Of a DNA stretch of 64,000 nucleotides, positions 52,620 through 59,436 are shown one piece after another; the first letter of the stretch is position 1; every line of letters begins with the position of its first letter. The DNA comes from Sediminibacterium sp. KACHI17 (lineage in GTDB: Bacteria > Bacteroidota > Bacteroidia > Chitinophagales > Chitinophagaceae): contig NZ_AP029612.1 in NCBI RefSeq assembly GCF_040362915.1, positions 1,984,001 through 2,048,000 of the forward strand, read 5' to 3'. Below the pieces are notes generated by a model. That model was not told where the DNA came from. It searched no databases and saw only the letters and a program-made list of their open reading frames with translations. Both the position numbers and the translations under genes were made by a program.

Positions 52620-52911
52620 GCAAAGGATTTTGTGATAAAACGCAGTTCGAACTTAGATGTTACAAAAGGTTACCGCAATCACATGATTATGTGAGTCTGC
52701 CCTACAATTCATATGTTTAACTCAAATAAGCATACTATATGTGTTTTCGCATAATTTCATCTTTCGCAAAGCGTCGTTCATATTAAATGTAAAAATCGCA
52801 TAGCCAGCATATACACCCTTACTTTTAAAAAAATGATTGTGTAATTTCTAGCTGCAGATGTGTAGTAAAAAATATCATTCATAGTCCTTAACTTGAAGCA
52901 GCTAATTCCTT
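52620..52911. other. 292-nt gap between divergent esterase and YqaE genes
   Basis: No coding sequence is supported. A small dyad TCACAT/ATGTGA lies at 52679-52694. TAacTTGa just before the YqaE start (near 52882) is a weak -7 candidate. Nothing else stands out. Confidence 0.5.
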
Positions 52912-53115
52912 ATGACACTCATTGCTATTTTATTCCCTTTCCTTTCTTTCCTGTTAAGAGGTAAACTATTTACAAGTATCCTATGTCTGATTTTACCAAT
53001 CACCATACTAGGTTGGATTCCCGCTGCCATTTGGGCTGTTATTTCGCTGCAAAATGCAAGAGCCGACAAGCGAACAGATAAAATAGTTCGTGCAATGAAA
53101 AAAAATAATCGTTGA
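52912..53115 (+). CDS. YqaE/Pmp3-family small membrane protein
   Basis: A 67-residue protein with two hydrophobic helices (about residues 1-15 and 20-46) joined by a short polar turn. The second half ILPITILGWIPAAIWAVISLQN is the Pmp3/YqaE pattern (GWIPG/A-IHA-like). These proteolipids are induced by salt or cold stress and may affect membrane potential. The end is basic (KRTDKIVRAMKKNNR). The start is the only ATG before the helices. Confidence 0.85.
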   Translation: MTLIAILFPFLSFLLRGKLFTSILCLILPITILGWIPAAIWAVISLQNARADKRTDKIVRAMKKNNR

Positions 53116-53189
53116 TCATCAATTTTTATTGAACGTCATTGGTCGATAAAAAACTATCTTAAAGTATTCTTTCAAGAAAATTGATACAT

Positions 53190-53693
53190 ATGACACGAGG
53201 AATTGTAAATATATTTTTACTACTCTTAATTACAGCGAGCACGGTTGTAGGACAAACTGATAAAAAATCTTCCCTCTTTCTTGAGCTTAAACAGCAAGAC
53301 AGTTTATTCTTTGAACGCAGCTTCAACCAATGTGATATCGCTTATCTGGAAAGTCGTATGACACGCGATCTTAAATTTTATCATGACCAAAGTGGATTTC
53401 AGGACAGAACGAAATTTTTTGAGAATATCAAACAGTATATCTGCGCTCCAACGAATAAAAAGCCCATCCGGAAAGTAGAGGCGAATAGTTTAGAAGTTTT
53501 TCCACTATATAATAATGGAAAATTATATGGTGCGATTCAAATGGGTGTTCATCATTTTTATATCAGAGAACAGGGCAAAGATGATGTACATACCAGTACC
53601 GCGAAATTCACGCATGTATGGTTAATGGAGGATGGTATTTGGAAACTGAGTGAGGTGTTGAGTTATGATCATCGTGAGCCTACTGGTCATTAA
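53190..53693 (+). CDS. Exported NTF2-like (DUF4440/SnoaL-type) protein
   Basis: A 167-residue protein with a signal peptide ending ASTVVGQ. The mature part is a cone-shaped NTF2-like fold: QDSLFFERSFNQCDIAYLESRMTRDLKFYHDQSG, then VHHFYIREQG, KFTHVWLMEDGIWKLSEVLSYDH. Domains of this type serve as enzymes or ligand binders; the role here is unknown. The start is ATG at 53190, although a TTG nine nt upstream is in frame. Confidence 0.8.
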   Translation: MTRGIVNIFLLLLITASTVVGQTDKKSSLFLELKQQDSLFFERSFNQCDIAYLESRMTRDLKFYHDQSGFQDRTKFFENIKQYICAPTNKKPIRKVEANSLEVFPLYNNGKLYGAIQMGVHHFYIREQGKDDVHTSTAKFTHVWLMEDGIWKLSEVLSYDHREPTGH

Positions 53694-53705
53694 TTGAAAA
53701 AATTC

Positions 53706-53738
53706 AGTAAAAAAAAGGGAGATGATCACTCATCTCCC
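53706..53738 (-). terminator. Terminator after tsf
   Basis: On the minus strand GGGAGATGA (complement of 53730-53738) pairs with TCATCTCCC (complement of 53717-53725) around four bases, and a nine-T run follows. It ends the rplM-rpsI-rpsB-tsf unit. Confidence 0.9.
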
Positions 53739-53764
53739 TCATTATATCAATTCATGAATTGTAA

Positions 53765-54601
53765 TTAACCTAAAGCTACACGCTTGAATCCTGTAACAGT
53801 TACGTTACCGGCATTTTTCAGGTAAGCTTCAACGGTAATGCTACCATCTTTTACGAAAGCCTGAGCCAACAATGTATTCTCTTTGAAGAATGCATTCAAT
53901 TTACCTTCAGCGATCTTAGCGATCATCTCTTCAGGTTTGCCCGCCATTTTAGGATCTGCTTTCATGGTATCCATTACGATCGCTCTTTCTCTTTCAATGG
54001 TTTCAGCAGGAATGCTATTTGCATCAACTGCTAATGGATTCATCGCAGCAATTTGCATCGCTACATCTTTACCAGCTTCAGCAGCTTCGCTGCTTAATCC
54101 TACCAGTACACCCATACGGTATGCACCATGGATATAAGATGCTACATAAGGAGCTTCTACTCTTTCAAACTTAGCGATACCGATCTTTTCACCGATAGCA
54201 GCCAGTTTATCATTGATCATATCAGCAACTTTAGAACCATTGATCACTACTTCACTCAGTTCTTCTGCGCTCTTTACATTATTTGCAACAGCAGCATCTG
54301 CAATAGATTGTGCAAATGCAACGAAGTCTGCGTTCTTAGATACGAAGTCAGTTTCACAACTGATACAAACCACAAAACCGGTTTTGTTATCAGCAGAAGT
54401 TTTTGCGATGATCACACCTTCTTTTGCTTCACGGTCGCTACGTTTAGCAGCTACTTTCTGTCCCTGCTTACGCAACCAGTCAATTGCTGCTTCGAAATCA
54501 CCATTGGTTTCAGTCAAAGCTTTTCTGCAATCCATCATGCCAGCACCTGTGGCCTGGCGTAATTTGTTGATATCAGCGGCTGTAATTGTTACAGTACTCA
54601 T
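53765..54601 (-). CDS. tsf: Elongation factor Ts
   Basis: A 278-residue nucleotide-exchange factor for EF-Tu. The N-terminal UBA-like domain has INKLRQATGAGMMDCRKALTETNGDFEAAIDWLRKQG. The core has ETDFVSKNADFVAFAQSIA and the dimerisation end EKIGIAKFERVEAPYVASYIHGAYRMGVLVGL. It follows rpsB after 208 nt, a gap that contains a heptad/octad hairpin. Confidence 0.96.
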   Translation of the reverse strand: MSTVTITAADINKLRQATGAGMMDCRKALTETNGDFEAAIDWLRKQGQKVAAKRSDREAKEGVIIAKTSADNKTGFVVCISCETDFVSKNADFVAFAQSIADAAVANNVKSAEELSEVVINGSKVADMINDKLAAIGEKIGIAKFERVEAPYVASYIHGAYRMGVLVGLSSEAAEAGKDVAMQIAAMNPLAVDANSIPAETIERERAIVMDTMKADPKMAGKPEEMIAKIAEGKLNAFFKENTLLAQAFVKDGSITVEAYLKNAGNVTVTGFKRVALG

Positions 54602-54747
54602 GGTATGTTGAATTTTGAATGTTAATTGATATGAATCTGATGACGTGCAAAATAAATGACTGTCTCAGAATACTTATTTTATGAAATGATGAACAGGTAT
54701 TGTCAAATACAATGCCTGATCTTCAAAAGACTGAAGTGTATATATAA

Positions 54748-54797
54748 ATTGGGTCATTATGTCACTATCCGAACAGATAATGACGCAATGACCCAAT
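54748..54797. repeat. Intergenic inverted repeat between rpsB and tsf (GTCATTAT units)
   Basis: The 22-nt left arm 54748-54769 (ATTGGGTCATTATGTCACTA...) pairs with 54776-54797 with three mismatches around a six-base loop. Units are about eight bases (TGACGCAA, TGACCCAA on the right arm). It may weaken read-through from rpsB to tsf. Confidence 0.8.
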
Positions 54798-54809
54798 CTG
54801 ATTACTTCA

Positions 54810-55700
54810 TTATCTGCTTCCACCGCCACCAGCAGGACGACGGCTTCCCGGAACACGACGCTTAGGAGCTCCGCTTCCTTCACCAGCACCAGCACCACCA
54901 CGGCGGCCACCGCGTGCAGCTTCAGCTTGCGCTTCAGCTTCTAATCTGCGTGCTTTTGCTTCATTCTCGTTGTTGCTGTCTTCTGTTTCTTCTTCATCTT
55001 TTGAAGCCTGACGTTCAGCCAGACCTTCAGCAATAGCTGCAACGATATAGTTGGTGATGATAGCAATAGACTTAGTAGCATCATCATTCGCAGGAATAGC
55101 GAAATCTACTTTATTAGGATCGCAGTTGGTATCAACCATACCAAAAGTGGTAATACCTAAACGCTTAGCTTCAGCCAATGCAATGTGCTCATGTCCGATA
55201 TCAACCAGGAATAAAGCTGCTGGAAGACGACCCAACTGTGCGATACCACCCAGTACTTTTTCCATTTTGTCTTTATCACGGCTCAAAGTCAGACGTTCTT
55301 TTTTGGTCAGGCTTTCAGCACTGCCATCAGCCAGCATTTTTTCGATGCTCTGCATTTTCTTTACGCTCTTACGAACGGTGTTGAAGTTGGTCAACATACC
55401 ACCTAACCAACGTTCTGTAGCAAAAGGCATGTTCACACGCTTAGCGCATTCACTCACGATTTCTTTTGCTTGCTTTTTGGTGGCCACGAACATGATCTTC
55501 TTACCGCTTTTAGCGATCTGCTTCACAGCTGCTGCAGCTTCCTGCAGGTGATCAACAGTTTTATTCAGATCAATGATGTGAATACCTTTCTTCTCAGCAA
55601 AGATGTAAGGCAACATCTTGGGATTCCACTTCTTTTTCAGGTGACCAAAGTGTACGCCGGCCTCCAGAAGTTGTTGCTGTAATGAAGTGTTATTTTCCAT
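54810..55700 (-). CDS. rpsB: 30S ribosomal protein S2 with long C-terminal tail
   Basis: A 296-residue protein. The S2 body is clear: LLEAGVHFGHLKKKWNPKMLPYIF, IMFVATKKQAKEIV, ERWLGGMLTNFNTVRKS, ALFLVDIGHEHIALAEAKRLGI and DTNCDPNKVDFAIPANDDA. Beyond the usual end, about 70 residues form an acidic and then Gly/Arg/Pro-rich disordered tail (from EEETEDSNN to PAGGGGSR). The start at 55700 (MENNTSLQQQ) is correct; an upstream ATG at 55766 lies in repeat DNA. Confidence 0.95.
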   Translation of the reverse strand: MENNTSLQQQLLEAGVHFGHLKKKWNPKMLPYIFAEKKGIHIIDLNKTVDHLQEAAAAVKQIAKSGKKIMFVATKKQAKEIVSECAKRVNMPFATERWLGGMLTNFNTVRKSVKKMQSIEKMLADGSAESLTKKERLTLSRDKDKMEKVLGGIAQLGRLPAALFLVDIGHEHIALAEAKRLGITTFGMVDTNCDPNKVDFAIPANDDATKSIAIITNYIVAAIAEGLAERQASKDEEETEDSNNENEAKARRLEAEAQAEAARGGRRGGAGAGEGSGAPKRRVPGSRRPAGGGGSR

Positions 55701-55737
55701 CTTGTATGATTGTTGTAATTTTTTAAAATTATTTATC

Positions 55738-55808
55738 AGCTTCAGACTACAAGCCTCAAGCTGCAAGCGATATCTTGCTTGTAACTTGTAGCTTGAGACT
55801 TGTGGCTT
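55738..55808. repeat. Heptad-unit inverted repeat, GCTGCAA/TTGTAGC family, inside the ribosomal operon
   Basis: The left arm 55738-55768 (ACTACAA, GCCTCAA, GCTGCAA, GC) pairs with the right arm 55777-55807 (GCTTGTA, ACTTGTA, GCTTGAG, ACTTGTG) with few mismatches. It lies between rpsI and rpsB. Confidence 0.85.
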
Positions 55809-55816
55809 CTCTTCTG

Positions 55817-56206
55817 TTAACGCTTACTGAACTGGTAGCTTCTACGTGCTTTCTTGTGACCGAATTTCTTACGTTCAACACCACGTGGATCACGCTTCAG
55901 TTGTCCGGCAGCCTTCAATGAAGGACGGAACTCAGCACTGATCTCTAGTAATGCACGAGCAATACCCAATTTAGCTGCTTCGGCCTGGCCTTTCAGACCA
56001 CCACCTTGTGCATTGATCACTACATCATATTTACCAAATACTTCAGCAGTTTTCAAAGGAGCTTCTACCTGATTCTGCAGGTATACCAGCGGAAAATATT
56101 CTTTGTAATCTTTATCGTTTACAGTGATCTTACCATCACCCTTGCTGATGAAGACACGGGTAACAGCTTCTTTACGGCGACCAACTGCGTTTTTTTGTTT
56201 TTCCAT
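55817..56206 (-). CDS. rpsI: 30S ribosomal protein S9
   Basis: A 129-residue protein with the S9 start KQKNAVGRRKEAVTRVFISKGDGKITVN, the middle GGGLKGQAEAAKLGIARALLE and the conserved C-terminus RDPRGVERKKFGHKKARRSYQFSKR, whose tail reaches the ribosomal P site. It follows rplM after 36 nt. Confidence 0.97.
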   Translation of the reverse strand: MEKQKNAVGRRKEAVTRVFISKGDGKITVNDKDYKEYFPLVYLQNQVEAPLKTAEVFGKYDVVINAQGGGLKGQAEAAKLGIARALLEISAEFRPSLKAAGQLKRDPRGVERKKFGHKKARRSYQFSKR

Positions 56207-56242
56207 TTATCAGGAATTTGTAATTAGCTAATTTGTTGTTGA

Positions 56243-56686
56243 TTAGAACTTCAGTTCTTTTGGCTGTTGAGCAGTGTGCGGATGTGCACTACCTGCATAC
56301 ACAAACAATTTCTTGATCATTTTACGACCCAGACGATTCTTAGGGAGCATACCTTTTACAGCTCTCTCCATAATAACTTCCGGACGACGCTTGATCAAAT
56401 CCTGTGCAGCTTCTTCTTTCTTACCACCTGGGTAACCAGAGAAGTTGATGTATTGTTTGTCTTCGAACTTGTTACCTGTGAAAACAACTTTTTCAGCATT
56501 GATAACAATTACGTAGTCACCACAATCAACGTGTGGTGTGTAATAAGCCTTGTTCTTACCACGAAGAACAGAAGCGATCTTTGAGGCAATACGTCCTACG
56601 GTTTGATTAGTACCGTCCACAACGTACCAGTTGTGCTGTACGGTAGCCGCATTCGCATGCTTCGTAGTGAAATGAAGTTTACTCAT
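56243..56686 (-). CDS. rplM: 50S ribosomal protein L13
   Basis: A 147-residue protein with the L13 features: [52 protein letters not shown], then [25 protein letters not shown]. It is the first gene of the leftward rplM-rpsI-rpsB-tsf series, behind a strong promoter and a structured leader. Confidence 0.97.
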   Translation of the reverse strand: MSKLHFTTKHANAATVQHNWYVVDGTNQTVGRIASKIASVLRGKNKAYYTPHVDCGDYVIVINAEKVVFTGNKFEDKQYINFSGYPGGKKEEAAQDLIKRRPEVIMERAVKGMLPKNRLGRKMIKKLFVYAGSAHPHTAQQPKELKF

Positions 56687-56755
56687 AATATTTCTTTTTA
56701 AGTGAACCCGGCGCTATCCCACCGGACTTATAATGTTCCCAGAAATTTGGGACGG
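56687..56755 (-). promoter_or_regulatory. Structured 5' leader of rplM (candidate L13 autoregulatory leader)
   Basis: About 62 nt between the predicted transcription start (near 56749) and the rplM ATG. On the minus strand TCCCA/TGGGA forms a small hairpin. A larger one then has AAGT/ACTT outside and CCGG/CCGG inside (56700-56729). Ribosomal-protein leaders before rplM have been described in Bacteroidia; whether this is one needs a covariance test. Confidence 0.45.
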
Positions 56756-56788
56756 CAAAGGTAGGTCTGTTATACATGATTTTCCAAA
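56756..56788 (-). promoter_or_regulatory. Promoter of the rplM-rpsI-rpsB-tsf unit
   Basis: On the minus strand TTTG (56785-56788), 21 nt, then TACCTTTG (56756-56763): both elements match the Bacteroidota consensus. Confidence 0.75.
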
Positions 56789-56877
56789 GAAAAAGAGATG
56801 TATTTTTAATCGAACCTTTGTAATTGATTGATTATCAATAAAAAATTTGAATGAAAATTTCTATTGAGTAAAAAATG

Positions 56878-56925
56878 AGCCACAGATGCATAGATTATGC
56901 CACCAAAATCTGTGCATCTGTGGCT
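56878..56925. repeat. Inverted repeat, GCCACAGATGCA type
   Basis: AGCCACAGATGCATAGAT (56878-56895) pairs with 56908-56925 with one mismatch. It lies in the 314-nt gap between rplM and the esterase gene, which otherwise holds the rplM promoter and a TTGTAGC-unit arm. Confidence 0.8.
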
Positions 56926-56960
56926 TATTATAACACCACTTTACGGCATTTCTGGACCAA

Positions 56961-56995
56961 TGACTTGTAGCTTGTGGCTTGCAGCCTGTAGCTTA
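56961..56995. repeat. Single arm of the TTGTAGC heptad family
   Basis: ACTTGTAGCTTGTGGCTTGC and further GC-CTGTAGC units lie just after the stop of the leftward esterase gene. The complementary arm is missing. Confidence 0.7.
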
Positions 56996-57000
56996 ATATC

Positions 57001-57882
57001 CTATTTTTTAAGCAGCCCCTGATACTCCATCCATGCTGCTAACTGATCTGCCCATGCATCGGAAGGCTGTTGTTGCTTTCGAATGCCGAAACCATGTCCA
57101 CCTTTATTATATACATGCAACTCAGCCGATCGTTTGGCATTGTTCCATTTTGTATATAATGCTACACTATGTGTTTGTAGTCCAATTTGATCGTCGGATG
57201 CCACTGCGATAAACATAGGTGGCGCATCTGCCGCAACTGTTCCTTGCATTTCCGGAGGAAGGAAGGCATAAATAGGAGCCACAAAATCGGGTCTGTTGGC
57301 GGGAGTATAGCCAAAACCTGCTGAACCGGCTACGGTTCCACCCGCAGAAAAGCCCATGATCCCAATTTTATTGGGATCAACTCCTAGCTGTGCTGCATTT
57401 TTTCTTACATAAGTGATCGCCTGCTTTCCATCAGCAATGGCCATCGGAACGGATGCCATTTGTTTAGCTTGCAAATCCTTATCGCCAAATGAAGCATTGA
57501 AATCTTTGATCGGATCATCACCTGATGCTTTTGCCAATCGATATTTTAAAACAAAACAGGTTACTCCTTTTGAAGCCAACCATCTTGCCACACCCAACCC
57601 TTCATTTTCGATCGATAATGCAAAAAATCCTCCTCCAGGACAAATCACTACCGATGTTCCATTCGCTTTTCCTGCTTCCGGTTTAATCACTGTAAGTGTG
57701 GGCTCTGACACATTATATACAACAGGCGTATTCCATGCTGTCTTTTCGATATACGCTTCAGACCAGGTCCAGCTTTCTGAGCCGGGTGCTTTGCCTTCAT
57801 AAAGCTTGATCACTTCTTGCGCTTCTACGACATGAATCATGCATGCCAGTAAAGCCATTGCTAAAAAGTTTTTTATACGCAT
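57001..57882 (-). CDS. Exported alpha/beta hydrolase (acetyl-esterase-like)
   Basis: A 293-residue exported hydrolase with a signal peptide ending IHVVEAQ. It has VVICPGGGFFALSIENEG as oxyanion loop, GIMGFSAGGTVAGSAG with the nucleophile Ser near residue 179, FIAVASDDQIGL with the Asp near residue 235, and YNKGGHGFG with the His near residue 266. It resembles the acetyl-xylan-esterase-like and BD-FAE-type carbohydrate esterases of Bacteroidota. The substrate is not known. It is the only gene between two intergenic repeats. Confidence 0.87.
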   Translation of the reverse strand: MRIKNFLAMALLACMIHVVEAQEVIKLYEGKAPGSESWTWSEAYIEKTAWNTPVVYNVSEPTLTVIKPEAGKANGTSVVICPGGGFFALSIENEGLGVARWLASKGVTCFVLKYRLAKASGDDPIKDFNASFGDKDLQAKQMASVPMAIADGKQAITYVRKNAAQLGVDPNKIGIMGFSAGGTVAGSAGFGYTPANRPDFVAPIYAFLPPEMQGTVAADAPPMFIAVASDDQIGLQTHSVALYTKWNNAKRSAELHVYNKGGHGFGIRKQQQPSDAWADQLAAWMEYQGLLKK

Positions 57883-57921
57883 AACATTTTTTTATCAAGA
57901 TACTTTAATAATACTATGCAT

Positions 57922-57952
57922 CAAAAAATACGGTCGGGTAGAAACCCGACCG
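57922..57952 (-). terminator. Terminator of the RND efflux operon
   Basis: A nine-bp perfect stem CGGTCGGGT/ACCCGACCG (57931-57952) has a four-base loop. On the minus strand a TATTTTTTG tail follows. It lies 63 nt after the channel gene's stop. Confidence 0.9.
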
Positions 57953-58014
57953 CCCATTTCAAAAACCAAATCGTCAATTATTCATCTATCCTGTCTGCTG
58001 GTTTTCTACCTTCT

Positions 58015-59436
58015 TTAATTCCACCCTCCACCGAGGGCTTTATACATATTTACTTTAGCGCTCAATTGCTCTTTTCTGATCTCGATCAATTCCATCTTTG
58101 AAGCCAATGCCTCTTTCTGTGTCAATAAAACTTCGAGATAATCAGCTCTTGCCGAATTGAAAAGACTATTAGAGATATTGACAGACTGCAATAAGATCTC
58201 TACTTCTTTTGCTTTTGTTTCATGGCTCTTCTCATAGTTTTTTGCTTTTGCCAATTGATTCAGGACTTCCGTATAAGCATTGATTATTTGCTGTTCATAT
58301 TTGTAAACAGCCTGTATTTGTTGTGCATTGGCATTGTAATAGGTGGCGGTGATAGCATTCTTATTTATTAACGGTGCTACCATATCACCCGCCAGATTGT
58401 AAACAATGGATGCAGGTTGTATCACATACAATGGATTAAAAGCCTGAAACCCAAGTCCAGCCTCCATTCTGAATGATGGATAAAAATTCGCCCTTGCCAC
58501 CTGTACATTGATCTTAGCAGCTTCCAATTCCAGTTCTGCTTGCCGAACATCTGGTCTGTTCACCAGCAACTGTGAAGGAATACCTGTTTGCATTTCCTTA
58601 AACTCCATCTGATTGAAACGAGCTGCGTTTCTTTTGATCACAGGTGCATAAGAACCGGTAAGAAAGCGGATCCTGTTTTCATTTTCGGTGATCTGTTGTG
58701 CAATAGCAAAACGTAGGTTCTCAGTATTGAGTAATTGTGCTTCAAATCGATTCACCGCAAGCTGCGTAACTTTTGCTGCCTCTTTTTGTTGTTTGATCAC
58801 TTTTAGCACATTGCTTTGTAGCGCGATGTTCTGTTGAATGATCTCTAACTGATTATCCAGTGCTATCAATTCATAATAAGCATCTGCGATCTCGGCGATG
58901 ATATTCGTCACCATAAAATTTCTTCCCTCTACAGCTGAAAGAAATTGCATGACTGCTGATTTTTGTGCGTTGCGTAATTTCTTCCATACATCCAGCTCCC
59001 ATGAAAAGAAAGCACCGACCCTGAAATCACCGATATACTTAGGACCTTTATCAGGATTAGCTTTCAGGTCTTCTTCTGAAAATCCATCCCAAGTGTACTT
59101 GCCCGCTCTGTCGGCTGCTACACCTGCACCTAGATTTACAAAGGGTTTGTATTCCCCTTTTCGCTGCATCACTTCATTCTTGCTGATCTCAATTTCCTGA
59201 AGCATGATATTCAGTTCCTGATTATTCCGCAATGCGGTATCGATCAGTGAAATGAGATCGGGATCATCAAAATAATTTCTCCATGGTATTGTAACCATAT
59301 TAGCAGTATCACTTGTATTTCCGTAGGTAGACGGAACAGTGGTATTCTCTTGCTTGCTGGTGATAGCAGGCACTTTACAAGCGAACAATATGATCATCCA
59401 ACCGATGAGTGATATATAACTATACGTTCGTTTCAT
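58015..59436 (-). CDS. RND efflux outer-membrane channel (OprM/NodT type)
   Basis: A 473-residue TolC-like lipoprotein, with a signal ending ILFACK near residue 19. Two repeats of the outer-membrane-factor domain are visible, with WRNYFDDPDLISLIDTALRNNQEL at the start and NRPDVRQAELELEAAKINVQVARANFYPSFRM in the second half. A C-terminal helix ends NMYKALGGGWN. It forms the exit duct for the pump encoded upstream, whose 3' end it overlaps by 17 nt. Confidence 0.93.
   Translation of the reverse strand: MKRTYSYISLIGWMIILFACKVPAITSKQENTTVPSTYGNTSDTANMVTIPWRNYFDDPDLISLIDTALRNNQELNIMLQEIEISKNEVMQRKGEYKPFVNLGAGVAADRAGKYTWDGFSEEDLKANPDKGPKYIGDFRVGAFFSWELDVWKKLRNAQKSAVMQFLSAVEGRNFMVTNIIAEIADAYYELIALDNQLEIIQQNIALQSNVLKVIKQQKEAAKVTQLAVNRFEAQLLNTENLRFAIAQQITENENRIRFLTGSYAPVIKRNAARFNQMEFKEMQTGIPSQLLVNRPDVRQAELELEAAKINVQVARANFYPSFRMEAGLGFQAFNPLYVIQPASIVYNLAGDMVAPLINKNAITATYYNANAQQIQAVYKYEQQIINAYTEVLNQLAKAKNYEKSHETKAKEVEILLQSVNISNSLFNSARADYLEVLLTQKEALASKMELIEIRKEQLSAKVNMYKALGGGWN

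Noticed and set aside
52679..52694. TCACAT-gatt-ATGTGA as a CRP site
   Set aside because: The half-sites are in the opposite order to the CRP consensus TGTGA-N6-TCACA and no CRP gene or promoter fits.
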